A stretch of DNA of 64,000 nt from Plazaster borealis (taxonomy: Eukaryota > Echinodermata > Asteroidea > Forcipulatida > Labidiasteridae): contig CM037459.1 in NCBI GenBank assembly GCA_021014325.1, forward strand, positions 19,246,501 through 19,310,500. The letters are read 5' to 3'. Below, in pieces: positions 42,276 through 53,358 of this stretch. The first letter of the stretch is position 1; every line of letters starts with the position of its first letter. The translations under genes and the position numbers were made by a program. The notes beneath the pieces were generated by a model. The model had not been told where the DNA came from, did not search any database, and worked only from the letters and a program-made list of their open reading frames with translations.

Positions 42276-43237
42276 ATGTCGTTTCCATCTGCATCTTTCT
42301 TTACAGGTCTGTCCTTGTGGTGCATATAATCCATTACAGCAAGAAGATTTCTTGCCCGATAGCCAACAAAACTGAAAATAAATAAAGAAATAAGTTGTAT
42401 AATTTGACAGTGGCTCAATAAGCACATGGGGCCACTGCAAGTGATGTGGGACGTGGGTGCAGTGGTTTAAACCGAATATGAACTTGCACTTCATTTTCTA
42501 ATTGCAAAATAAGATAATTATCTCTAACAAATATAAAGTAACTAAAAATCCATTGTTGGCAATGTTGGCCTTCTAAAGGTGAATCTTTCCTCCCAAAATT
42601 TTATACCTAAAAATGTTTTTCCTTTCTGAAAGGCAAATTAATTATTGTTGTCATTCTGGTCTAAGACTACGTTATATTTTCAGAATGCACAATTTATTGT
42701 ATCATTATTTCATTTAGTGTCATTACAAATCATTTTTGTTGTTGTATGATTTCTTTCTTTGGGAGGTGGGGGGGGGGGGTAGTTGGTGAGAGGGACTTGT
42801 GAAGAAATTATTAAAAATGATCCAGATTTCACAGGAGGGTTTTTAAAAACAAAGATAAACACCAAGTACAAACATTTAGCATCAGAGGGCCTCAATTCAG
42901 CGTAAACAAATTAGTCCAAACTTCTACTAACCTAAGTTCTGTTTCAAAAGTACATCGTGACAGTAGTAAAGCAATAAACAGTACAGTAGTAGTCAGTACA
43001 CTCACCGAGCATGCCGAGTACACAACATGATGCATTACATTTAATTACAACGAACCATGACAATATACAAAAGACCCACCCTGTTTCTGGCCAGATATTG
43101 CATTTTCAGTGTTTGGTCTTGCATTAAAGGTAATGAAATAAATTGGTTACTCACTTTTTATGCATGTCCAGAAGCATTTTAGCGAACTCCGTATTTGACA
43201 TGCGGAGTTCCATTGCATTGGTTCTCCACCGCTGCAT
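42276..43237 (-). CDS. Unrecognised small gene, first two exons
   Basis: Two - strand exons join in frame. Exon 1 (43155-43237) reads MQRWRTNAMELRMSNTEFAK and MLLDMHK, with donor AAAAA|GTGAGT. Exon 2 (42276-42371) has acceptor TTTATTTTCAG and reads FVGYRARNLLAVMDYMHHKD and RPVKKDADGND, with donor ACAT|GTGAGT. A TGA lies in frame upstream of the start, which supports this ATG or one of the two following it. The peptide looks helical and charged, without signal peptide or membrane segment. I do not recognise the family. Further exons should lie below 42276 but I could not find them. It sits in the 7-kb block inside unit 4. Confidence 0.5.
42372..43154. other. Intron with dispersed repeat, copy 3 of 3
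   Basis: Intron of the two-exon gene. 42810-42920 matches the repeat at 1590 and 25960 (AAACAAAGATAAACACCAAG, CTCAATTCAGCGT). A G run lies near 42768. Confidence 0.5.
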
Positions 43238-43842
43238 CACCAAAACTGGTAGCTTCGTAGTACGTAGTACCACTCACGAGCCCGAAACTGCCGGTTTGGT
43301 AATTCTACCTCCATGGTTTGAAACATTGTGCGAACTGAATTTTGCACTTTCGGAAACCTTCTTGTTTCCAGTCTTCTTGTGCTCCATATTATTGTGATAC
43401 TATAATAAGCTCTGGTCCTTGCTCTGCGTAGAGGACTTTGTCAAATATGTAGAAGACTTCGACAATACAATGCAGAAAATCTTGAGTGCCGAAAAGTCGT
43501 AAACCAACACACAAGCACCCGGGGATTAACGCGCGCTGCACGGCGGGGGAACTCCCGCGATCGAGCCATTTGCGAATGATTAGTTCTCGCCAACTGAGAA
43601 TTTAATGCCTCTGTTGCAGTCGTGTGAGGGCAGCATTCAACGAATTTTTTAAAAAATCCGTTAAATTATCCTGCAGGATAATTACTAATTGCATTACTCA
43701 TTACTCAAAAACTAAAGCATTTTAAGGACTAATATTTTAAGGGAAGTTTTCCACCATTACCTTCTTTACACCCTGTAAGTTATTTGTAAATCTGTTCCCT
43801 TTTTTATTTTCAACCTTACCAATGTTGTACACACCCTTTAAA
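43238..43842. other. Probable promoter side of the two-exon gene, then partial MITE
   Basis: Upstream of the - strand start the sequence holds a short ATG frame (43384 to about 43280) ending at the TGA mentioned above, possibly an upstream frame. From 43690 to 43842 the text resembles the right end of the TGTACACTTTTGGTAA MITE family. Confidence 0.35.
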
Positions 43843-43908
43843 AATGTTCAAATCTTAAATCCATTGCCATGCCTAACGCAGCATGGCTTACTCCGGCGCG
43901 ACTGGCAA

Positions 43909-45237
43909 TAGACTTGACCCAAGTCGAACTTTCGTCGAGTCCTTCGTCGTCTGATTAATCCACTGCATGCACTTTAACTCAGAATCGCAGCTTTATTTCA
44001 CCACTTTGTTGTGCGCCCTCACTCGCCAGGAAAGTGCCAATCAATTGTATTCGAAAGTCCGACTTGATGAATCTGCCAGGAGGCACCCCCCTGCGTGATA
44101 TGTAGTTATTCATTATGCATATGCAACAGTTTAAATAAGCGACACACGCGTCCGCTGCTGACCAATGGAATCAGTTCAATTTATGAGGGCTCCCTCAAGT
44201 AGGTGTTCACAATAACTCCAAGGCGTTACATTCAGGTTAATATGTCTGTGATGTGAAGCATCGATATTGAAAGAATATATCAATATAAGCCAGACTCTTT
44301 GAGATAGATTTCCCTTTGTTGACGAATTTCCGTTTTATGTTTAGGCCTATATATTTTTTAAGAAGGGTTCTGTGCAGGTGGAACAATGGACTGTTCTTAC
44401 TGCACAATGAACCGTTAAACCACAAACATTACGTGATTTTAAACTTTGAATAAGTTGCCAATTATGGGAAGAAAATTATGAAACAATATTCTTCAACAAG
44501 CTAAACTCTTGATAAATACATTCCCAAGTTTTGAAGAATTTCCGTTTATATTTTGATATTTTTAAGACATGTGAGGGTGTGACAACGACGTTGCCCCGGT
44601 CTGCATGCTTCTCCAATCCCCTCGGACTCCCGACCCTTCCGGTCCCGCTGCCAGTTCGTGGGGGCTGGAGCTCCGCAGAGCTGTAGCTCCGCAGAGCCCC
44701 ACGAGATTCACACGGCGTCAATGCAAAACCGATCCGTTGAGCCCCAAACGGTCGTCATAGTTTATGATTTTAACAACTGAACAATACCCCACTTAAATAT
44801 TGATATACTGGCGGAAAGACAGAATCTAAAGACCTTGTTTATGGTACACGATGAGCCCCTAACGTTTAAGAACCAAAGCATCCACCATCCATTCATGACC
44901 ACTCTAAACAACCATTAAATGCACATCGTACCTTCACCAATAGTCGCCATTTTTCAAAACAAAGTTGTATGGCAGAGTTTCCAAGGAAGTCTTGAATATT
45001 CATCAATTTTTCAGGTCAAAGTGTACATAACAGTAATGTATTCTGAATGCTGCAATCTCATTGGCTGCTACCCAAATCGGTAGATGAGCTCCATTGGCCG
45101 TGTACAAACTTCTGGCGGATTCACCAAGTCGGGTGTCGCGATCCAAAATTCACTGGATTGGCAAATAAATGACACTAGAGGGCGCGCGTATAGATTACTG
45201 ACTCGATTAGCACGAGACCCGACTTGAACCAAGTCTA
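43909..45237. mobile_element. TIR transposon with 9-bp target duplication (Mutator-like?)
   Basis: Flanked by GACTGGCAA on both sides (43900-43908 and 45238-45246). The ends are TAGACTTGACCCAAGTCG and (reverse complement) TAGACTTGGTTCAAGTCG. Unit 2 has the uninterrupted site GCGACTAGCAACGG (33886). A 9-bp duplication points to Mutator-like elements. The 1329-bp interior has no transposase, but includes a GC-rich patch at 44590-44710 with GCTCCGCAGAGC repeats. Confidence 0.88.
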
Positions 45238-46263
45238 GACTGGCAACGGTGGGTAGCTAGCCAGTCAAGGCGCTTGTTACAGACCAACGTGGTGCAACCG
45301 TAGTTGTTTACAATCGGTGCCATGTGCGCCTGGCGTGATTTTCCATTCATGTTTTGACATGCCAAAGGTCATCGTACTTACAACGTAGTGCAATCTTCAA
45401 TGGCGTACTAACATTATAGATCTGAATTCTCCTCATATTTAGCGTCTAATTGTTCCTCTATTCGCCCTTCTCATGGCTTTATGATCAATATGGAATTGAA
45501 GACGAAGTTTCACTGAGATGACCACCTGCTTCAGTGATTCCTATGGCTTTTAATTATGTGAGAAAATGCAAGCAGAAAAAGACGAACATTGGTTATGTTT
45601 TGATCAAACACCGAGACCAGACCTGACATCATCAGCTCATAAAGGGTGTTTCGGACGGCGTCTACGGCAGAGGTTATAGATGCTACACGGTGATAACACG
45701 GTAAGCTTTGTGTGAAAATCATTGCTTTTCAAAATGAGTATTAATGCACAATTATGTTATAAAGTTTATCCTTAATCATCAAGTGGTGGCGTTGGTGATG
45801 TTTTTTAAACTAGGGAACGTTTAGTATGACCGTCGAAGAGGTAGAATTGGGCAATGGGGGATTGGTATGATTGTTGGCTGCGTGTCACCTAAGTCAGAAA
45901 ATGGTCCGACTGATGAATGTTTTTCGGCAACTTTGTATTATGACATGAATAATTATTTTTAAAACAACTTTTTGAAGTTTGTGTTAAGTAGGTTTTGTTT
46001 ATAAGTTATTCACTTCAAAAACAATATAGGCACCAAGCTTCCACTAACTGTTTCTTGTGCAATTTCCTTAGTTTGATTTTGTTGTATAGTTTAGGCTGGT
46101 CCTGGAGAGAGCGCAACATAAATTCAATAAATTAGTAATATTATTGTATAATTATGAAACGTTTTAAATCTTGATTTTTGTTTATTTTAACAGTTTCAGC
46201 TTGACTTAACTTTCCTTGAGTCATAACTTTGTTCATTTTTAATATTGTTTTTTTCTTCTACAG

Positions 46264-46355
46264 AACACAGCACATCCACCAGAATGGTCTTGGATCCATC
46301 GTGACATATTTCCACGCTGTTGCATTCCTTATTTCCTGTATGATGCACTATACAG
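46264..46355 (+). pseudogene. Candidate captured exon inside Helitron-like unit 4
   Basis: Acceptor TTTTTTCTTCTACAG, open frame NTAHPPEWSWIHRDIFPRC then CIPYFLYDALYR, donor CAG|GTAGAC. Paralogous to 35431-35532. Both have an upstream GTAAGC donor-like site, giving introns of about 372 and 563 bp. Source gene not recognised. Confidence 0.35.
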
Positions 46356-47544
46356 GTAGACATAGAACTTATGGTATTAGTCGAAATTAGTCATTATGTT
46401 AAGTCAAAATTCACGAGAGGCTTAGATTTGCCGTCTTCATGATTTGCCTTCGTTTTGCATTATGACTTAAAACAAGTGACTTTTTCAATAGTCTAAAAAT
46501 TAACAAACTGTTCTGTAGGAAAATCAATATCTAAAAATCAAGCAAGCTTTTTATAAAATACAACTACCAAATCGCACCTTGCTTGACTTATTTTAGCGAC
46601 ATCATCATCAGTGTTTTTTGTATTGAACAATCAATGTTTCCTAAACCGAGTATCCACCTCACTGGATTTGAAACCCTGTTAAAAACCTTTCTGAATTGTA
46701 ACCTAATAACATCAAAATGAATGGCATTTAGTGTTTTTGTTTTTAATCAACAAAGAATCTATAACCATCGAAAAATAAATAAACTTTATTGAATGGAATA
46801 CATGATACTTAATAGTTGTATATTTACGGCAGATTTATATTTACGGCCAAAAATGCGTGATCAAAGCTAAAACCTTGCATGTATTCAAGCCCTGATTTGT
46901 AACATCCAAAATTTGAGATCCTGTTCAAATGACGTCATCCATTGTCATACAATTATGAAATCACCTTAAAGGTGCAGTTTAACTTGATCTATCTAAAGTT
47001 TATTATTTCGAAAAACCATATATTGAGAAATACATCTATTATGATTTTAAGCTTTGCATTTTTTGTGAATGTTTTATGTATGAAAGTTCTGTATAATTGA
47101 TAGTGACATGATTTGACCTGGCTTCCTGTCCAACCGGAAGTAACAGAAATATATTAAGAAGCTCTTTTTGAATTGTCAGTAAAAGTCTTGTGTACTATTT
47201 ATCAGTGCAGTTTATGAATATTTACATAAAAATTGTCATAGATGTTCAATTAATACACGTTCTAGAGCTCTTAAGTAGGAACGTTAGCCTTAATTTCCTG
47301 TGTAAACTAAATGTATACACGTAATTGATTTACACTTTGAAATTTCAAAAGCTATCAACAATCTTTTCATCGACTCAATAAAACAGTTAACACATTGACA
47401 CAACACTGACCCAATGAAATCCGAACACCTAGTGTTTGTTCCAACAAACACTAAAGCTCTAGTGGATTTTTGAGTTTGTTCCATCTCAAAAATACACACA
47501 AATCGTTGTCTGCAGACTTTGACATCCTTCCCAAGCTCGTACGG

Positions 47545-48112
47545 TACACTGTTAAAAGTGTCCGTAAATTTACGGACTCCGTAAAGTGAAATATTCCGTA
47601 TTTTCGCCGTAATTTTACGGACTTTCCGTAAATGTAAATATTAATTATGCTAATAAGCGTAATTACCATCAACTACATTTGCCCAAACACCTACACATAA
47701 TATAGTACATGTAAGTACATACTGTTACTTCACCCACAACCGTGTACACATGTACAAACTCATGTTAAGGGTTTTTTATTTCACGGAATTAAAAAACTTT
47801 TTCCGGTAATAGAGCTGCAGGAATACGGAACTATATTTTTGTTCTGGCAGTTCTATTACCGGAAAAGTTTTTTAATTCCGTAAAATAAAAAACCCTTAAC
47901 ATGAGTTTGCACATGTGTACACGGTTGTGGGTGAAATAACAATATGTACTTACATGTACTATATTATGTGTAGGTGTTTGGGCAAATGTGGTTGATTGTA
48001 ATTACGCTTATTAGCATAATTAATATTTACATATACGGAAAGTCCGTAAAATTACGGCGAAAATACGGAATATTTCACTTTACGGAGTTTACGGTTTACG
48101 GACATTTTAAAA
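47545..48112. mobile_element. Foldback transposon, arms of about 260 bp
   Basis: Almost the entire 568 bp is one inverted repeat around a spacer of about 30 bp near 47825-47855. The outer ends are TTAAAAGTGTCCGTAAA and (reverse complement) TTTTAAAATGTCCGTAAA. Further arms include TTCCGTATTTTCGCCGTAAT and AACCCTTAACATGAGTTTG. Unit 4 shows the empty site CGCACGGTCATGAAACTTGG (36606), where this copy has CGTACGGTA, the element, then ATGAAACTTTG. Confidence 0.88.
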
Positions 48113-48299
48113 TGAAACTTTGCAACTTTACACCCCACACAACATAGATGAAACAGAAATTTTGACAACATAATGACGTCATCAAATGATTTATTGGTTT
48201 ATTAAATGTAAGAACTGTTAATCAAATTTTGAGTTTTGGTTTATGAACCAGAACTCAGAAACTAAGAACTATAAATTCGTTGTTATTTTTGAAAACAGA

Positions 48300-49690
48300 T
48301 GGTATTTAAACCACTGCAAGCAGTCATGCGACAATTCATGCATGTTTACTTTCGAGACACATTGTCAATGTAACCGTGAAGCTATCAAATGTACAATATA
48401 CTGGTTAAATGTACACACTAGTGTCTAGACAGTTTATTTTAGTACATAGCCTACATTGTGTCAGACAATAAACCAGTGCAAGCAACCATGCGATAAGTAT
48501 TAATGTTTTTATTTTCGAGACACATTTGTCAACGAACTGACACACACATAGACAGTAAAAAGTAACAATTGTAGAAAACGGCATTTAATGTTGAAAGCTT
48601 TTATAAAATCCGCGGCTTTCCTTTAAAACGTCACTAGTTTTCTTACAGTGGAGACTTGTTACTTTGAACTTTAATACATGGTGCTTATGACTGCTTTTCG
48701 TCCTAAATAAATAAGCAATAAAGTTAAACGTTTTGTGTTAGTACGTGAAATCAAGAATTGATGCTTAATGTTTTTGAGCTTGAAACATTAGTACCGTAGC
48801 TCACAGTATTCCAGGATGGGATGGGGAACAACTTCTGACTCGATCAAGCATATTCTGTAGATTTCAAAATTAAACTATTTTTTTTTGATAATCTTGAAAA
48901 TTAGACGATTGATAGAGCGTGCTCTTACAGGTGGTGACTTCATAATTCCTTACATTATAACATCAGAGAACACATAAAGTAGCATACCGCGCCGCACAGT
49001 TTTATGGAGTTTTTTTTACCACACAGGCCATAGGACATGAATTGTGGCGAGCGAAATTTATTGATTTTACGTTGGGAACTGGTGACATCATGATGACGTC
49101 GCACAATGTTTTAACCTAACAAACACATCTACAGTATCCCACGAGTACACAAACGAAAACAGATGATCGGACTTATACTTTTCGAGATACGGTGGTCTCA
49201 AGATTTGCTAATTATATTCATGTCATTATGTATCATACAATAAACCAATGCAAGCAGTTCTTCAACAAGGCATGGATTTTTACTTTCAGGACACATTTTG
49301 TCAATGTACTGTGAAACTATCAAATGTACAAATGTATGTACTGTTTAAATGTACAAATAGTGCCTATAGACTCCAAAGTTTTATGTAGCGTTTAAATTGT
49401 GCTTTCTGGATCTGGATAGTACTGTACAATCGCCTGAAAAAGGCTATTACGTACATGAGAATGTGTGCATTGGCTGTATAGTGAACATTGTATAAGTAAA
49501 TAAACCATTGCATTGCAACCAGTCATGCGACAATTACTGACCTATAACTTTTAAAATATCAAATTTGCAAATGAATGCAATGGATGTACACAATAGTGTC
49601 TGGCTCCGAAGTGTCTGGCTGGCTCCGAAGTTCTACGTAGCATTGTATGAGACAGGTAATTATTGCAAGCAATCATGCGACAAGTCATGA
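48300..49690. repeat. Four diverged repeats of about 150 bp
   Basis: AATAAACCA(G/T)TGCAAGCA-like starts recur near 48310, 48468, 49238 and 49498, followed by CATGCGACAA, TTTACTTTCGAGACACATT and GTGAAGCTATCAAATGTAC-like text. They lie inside unit 5. Confidence 0.7.
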
Positions 49691-50950
49691 ATGCTTACTT
49701 TCGTTGTCACTTCCATTGATCACTAGGTACAAAGCCTACGTGCGCCTTCACTGAAGGCTGGACGTAGTTGCATGATTTCCGTGCAAATTTTGACGTGTCG
49801 CAGTTCAACGCACTTATAACGTTGGCTTATCAATGGCGCAATAACACTCCACAATTAAATTCCGCTCAACCTGTGCCATGTTCAGCGTCAAGTTGTTCCC
49901 CTATTCGCCCTTTTGATGGCTCATGGTGAACATGGAATCGAAAACGAAGTTTTACTGAGATGGCAACCTGCTTCAGTGATTCGTATGACTTTTAATTATG
50001 TGAGAAATAAAGCTATAAAGTTTTCACACCCGTTGTTGTGTTCCATTATTATTTCCTTGCTGAGTGTATGGTGCACCATAGAGGTAGAAATAGTAATCAA
50101 CTAATTATGTTATTAGTCAAAATTCACGAGAGGCTTAGACTTGCCGTCTTCATGACTTGCCTTTGTCTTTCATAATTATCCAAAACAAGTGTGTTTTCTT
50201 TCAATATTCTAAATTTAACCCACCGTTCTGTATGAATGAAAATCAATGTCTAAAAATCAAGCAAGCGATTTTAAAAAATGCAACCGATAGTTCATACTAT
50301 GTTTGACTTATTTTAATGACATCATCATCAGTGCATATGTTTTGAGCAATCAATGTTTCATGCACCGATACTCCATGAGTATCCAACTCACTGTATTTGA
50401 AACCCTGTTGAAAACTTCTAATAATTGTAAATTAATAATGTCAACATGATTAGCATAGCTGGATTTATTAATCCATAAAGAATCAAAATGAATATTCATT
50501 GAAAAATAAATAAACTTCAGTAAATGGCTTACATGGCTGTACTTGTAAGTAATTCAACGGCTCGTTTGAAGATTTGCAACCAAGATGAAAGGGAATTCAA
50601 AAAATGATGCTCTGTATTAAAAGGACAATATTTACCCTAATAATTTATCTAATAAATTAAATGATGTACTCTTTTGCTGAAAACACTTTGTATAGTTCAA
50701 CTTTGTTTTTTCACTTAACATTTTAAGCACATACTTAAATACCAATGTCTCGATAATAACTTATCTAACGTCATAATGACGTCATTGTTTTTTTAATTTG
50801 GCTTAACAATCGATCATTACTATTTTTGAAACCTCATATTGTGAGTTGCATTTATTCCCTGTTTAAACTAACGCATCATCTAGCTCACACATAAACAAAG
50901 CAAGATAGCCGAACACCTAGTGTTTGTTCCAACAAACACTAAATCTCTAG

Positions 50951-53317
50951 TTTTTTTTTCTTAATACTTCTTCTTCTTCTTCTTCTCAGCGTCCCTTGTC
51001 CGCTAACAAAAGCACCCTTTCCAACCTCATATGAACTTGAAACTTCACATATACGTAGATATACATTAGGAGATGAAACCGCTTTAGTTACGTCATGATG
51101 ACGTCATCAGGTGTCAAATTACAAGCCATTTAAGGTAAAAAAGTGACCATATGCGAATTCCTGTATGTCCCCGAATATTACAGCTACAATATTTATACTT
51201 GGGCATATGATAGATCAAGACATGGGCAACATTTGAAAAGTTAAGGACAAATTCACATGACCTTTACTTCCGGTCGTAACGAAAGGTCAAAGTTTGCCTT
51301 GGTGTAATTCTTAAAAAAACCACTTTCCCGGCAAAAACATTAACTTCTGATTATCAGATCAACTTCAAACTTACACCATGTAAGGACCTTGATAAAACCC
51401 CAATCAAGTAGTTGTGACGTCATGATGACGTCATCAAGTGTTGAGATACAGTAAATCGAAGTTTAATCATTTAAAAATTCATAACTCAAGAAGTACATAA
51501 GCTATTATAACAATCTATACATCATCGGAGAGGTCTTGACAAATGTAGCAAATACTACACAGAGTCTTATACCGTTTGACCTTGTCTTCCTGTTCAAACC
51601 GGAAGTTGAAAACTTCACAATTCAAACTTTAAGGAATACTCGTACTTTTACATACACATTACTCACAATTTTCACATCATACTGTAGATTTTAAGCCTTC
51701 TCAAACTTTTCCACAAAGATGTTACCTTTGTGACCTTCACTTATGGTTGAAATCGGGTATACATTGACCCGCTGTCAAACTGCGGGAATAAACTGCATTA
51801 AAACACACACAATACGCGATCTAAACCAGTTAGACGGTGAGCGGCTGCTTGCTCCATTGAAGCGACCGCAAGGTTCAAAGTCCTTCAAACATGCTTGTAG
51901 TCTAGTCTCTTTTCAAGGTTCGCGCAACCTGATTTTGACATTACGCTTTGTTAGTCTCTAAAACAGCCGTCCGTGCAAACCTCGCTAACAATCAAATGTC
52001 AGATTTTTTAAACATTCATAATTCAAGAACTACGCAACCGATTTTCAAACTTTTTTCAGTTATAAAATCCTTGGGCATTGGAAATTAGCCTTGGGTAACC
52101 GTGACCTCATGTTGACCTTTACTTCCGGGTCAACCGGAAGTGAGACCATACCTCAAGAACTACACAACCGATTTTCAAACTTTTTTCAGTTATAAAATCC
52201 TTGGGCATTGGAAATTAGCCTTGGGTAACCGTGACCTCATGTTGACCTTTACTTCCGGGTCAACCGGAAGTGAGACCATATCTCAAGAACTACACAACCG
52301 ATTTCAAACTTTTTGTTCAGTTATAGACTCCTTGGGCATTGGAGATTAGCCTTGAGTAACCGTGACCCCATGTTGACCTTTACTTCCGGGTCATCCGGAA
52401 GAGGGACCATATCTCAAGAACTACAGAACCGATTTTCAAACTGTTTTCAGTTATAGACTTCTTGGGCATTGGATATTAGCTTTGGGTAACCGTGACCCCA
52501 TGTTGACCTTTACTTCCAGGTCAACCGGAAGTGACACCATATCTCAAGAACTACTCAACCGATTTTCAAACTTTTTTCAGTTATAGACTCCTTGGTCATT
52601 GGAGATTAGCCTTGGGTACCGTGACCCCATGTTGACCTTTACTTCCGGGTCAAACGGAAGTGACACCATATCTCAAGAACTACTCAACCGATTTTCAAAC
52701 TGTTTTTAGGTATAGACTCCTTGGGCATTGGAGATTAGCCTTGGGTAACCGTGACCCCATGTTGACCCTTACCTCCGGGTCAACCGAAAGTGACACCATA
52801 TCTCAAGAACTACACAACCGATTTTCAAACTTTTTTCAGTTATAGACTCTTTGGGCATTGGAGATAAGCCTTGGGTAACCGTGACCCCATGTTGACCTTT
52901 ACTTCCGGGTCAACCGGAAGTGACACCATATCTCAAGAACTACACAACCGATTTTCAAACTGTTTTCAGTTATAAAATCCTTGGGTATTGAGTTTTTTAC
53001 AACTTCACAAGCGCTACACAGAGTGTGGCCCCATTTGAACTGGACTTCCGGTTCAAACAAAAAGATGAACTTTAACATTTAATTTTGTTTTCTTTTTTTC
53101 TTAATACTTCTGATTCTTCTTCTCCCCGTCGCTTTTCCGCAAACAAAAGCACACTTCCCAAGCACATATAAATTTGAAACTTCACAAACTTCCCATATAA
53201 GTTTTCGGGATGGTGACGTCATCGATGATGTTATAACATTTTTTTAAATCAATGTTTAATATTTAAAAAAATCATACCGAACACCTTGTTTTTGTTTTAA
53301 CAAAAGCTTAAGTCTAG
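50951..53317 (+). mobile_element. Helitron-like unit 6 (with a short seventh copy at 53090-53317)
   Basis: Starts TTCTTCTTCTTCTCAGCGTC and CTTGTCCGC. It has the same early blocks as units 1 and 2 in diverged form (GTTACGTCATGATGACGTCA, TCAAAGTTTGCC), then an 8-copy 130-bp array. A second start (CTTCTTCTCCCCGTCGC) lies near 53115. The end is AAGTCTAG at 53317, with a weak hairpin. Confidence 0.65.
52021..53000. repeat. 130-bp tandem array, eight copies
   Basis: TCTCAAGAACTAC(A/T)CAACCG recurs at 52021, 52151, 52281, 52411, 52541, 52671, 52801 and 52931, exactly 130 bp apart. Each unit contains CTTGGGCATTGGA, GTAACCGTGACC and the palindrome ACTTCCGGGTCAACCGGAAG. Open frames at 52140-52349 and 52660-52845 come from it. 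Confidence 0.95.
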
Positions 53318-53358
53318 TTTTGTTTTGTTTTTATTTTAATTTCTCATCATCATCATTT

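Larger units (their letters stand above)
36880..43842. other. 7-kb block splitting unit 4, with inverted MITE-like ends
   Basis: Unit 4 resumes at 43843-43860 (AAATCTTAAATCCATTGCC), so about 7 kb were inserted. The left edge is GTGTACAACATCTGTAAGTT (36884). The right edge, on the - strand, is GTGTACAACATTGGTAAGGT (from about 43832). These are similar inverted ends of the MITE family seen at 40966-41338. The block holds the P2X7-like pseudogene, the two-exon gene and several smaller elements. No target duplication is clear. Confidence 0.55.
43843..47462 (+). mobile_element. Helitron-like unit 4, right part
   Basis: Begins AAATCTTAAATCCATTGCC, continuing what unit 2 has at 33838. It is interrupted at 43909-45237 by another element. 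It then follows unit 3's interior (45300-46800), including the candidate exon at 46264-46355. It ends in the hairpin AGTGTTTGTTCCAACAAACA with CTAG at 47459-47462. Confidence 0.68.
47463..50950 (+). mobile_element. Helitron-like unit 5
   Basis: Starts TGGATTTTTGAGTTTGTTCC, like 36530 in unit 4, and ends with the shared hairpin and CTAG at 50947-50950. It is interrupted by a foldback element at 47545-48112. From 49700 on it matches units 3 and 4 (TTTGACGTGTCGCAGTTCAA, TTCACACCCGTTGTTGTG). Confidence 0.68.

Noticed and set aside
29961..53317. An autonomous Helitron or retrotransposon with encoded enzymes
   Set aside because: I found no Rep/helicase, reverse transcriptase or integrase-like frame anywhere in the cluster.
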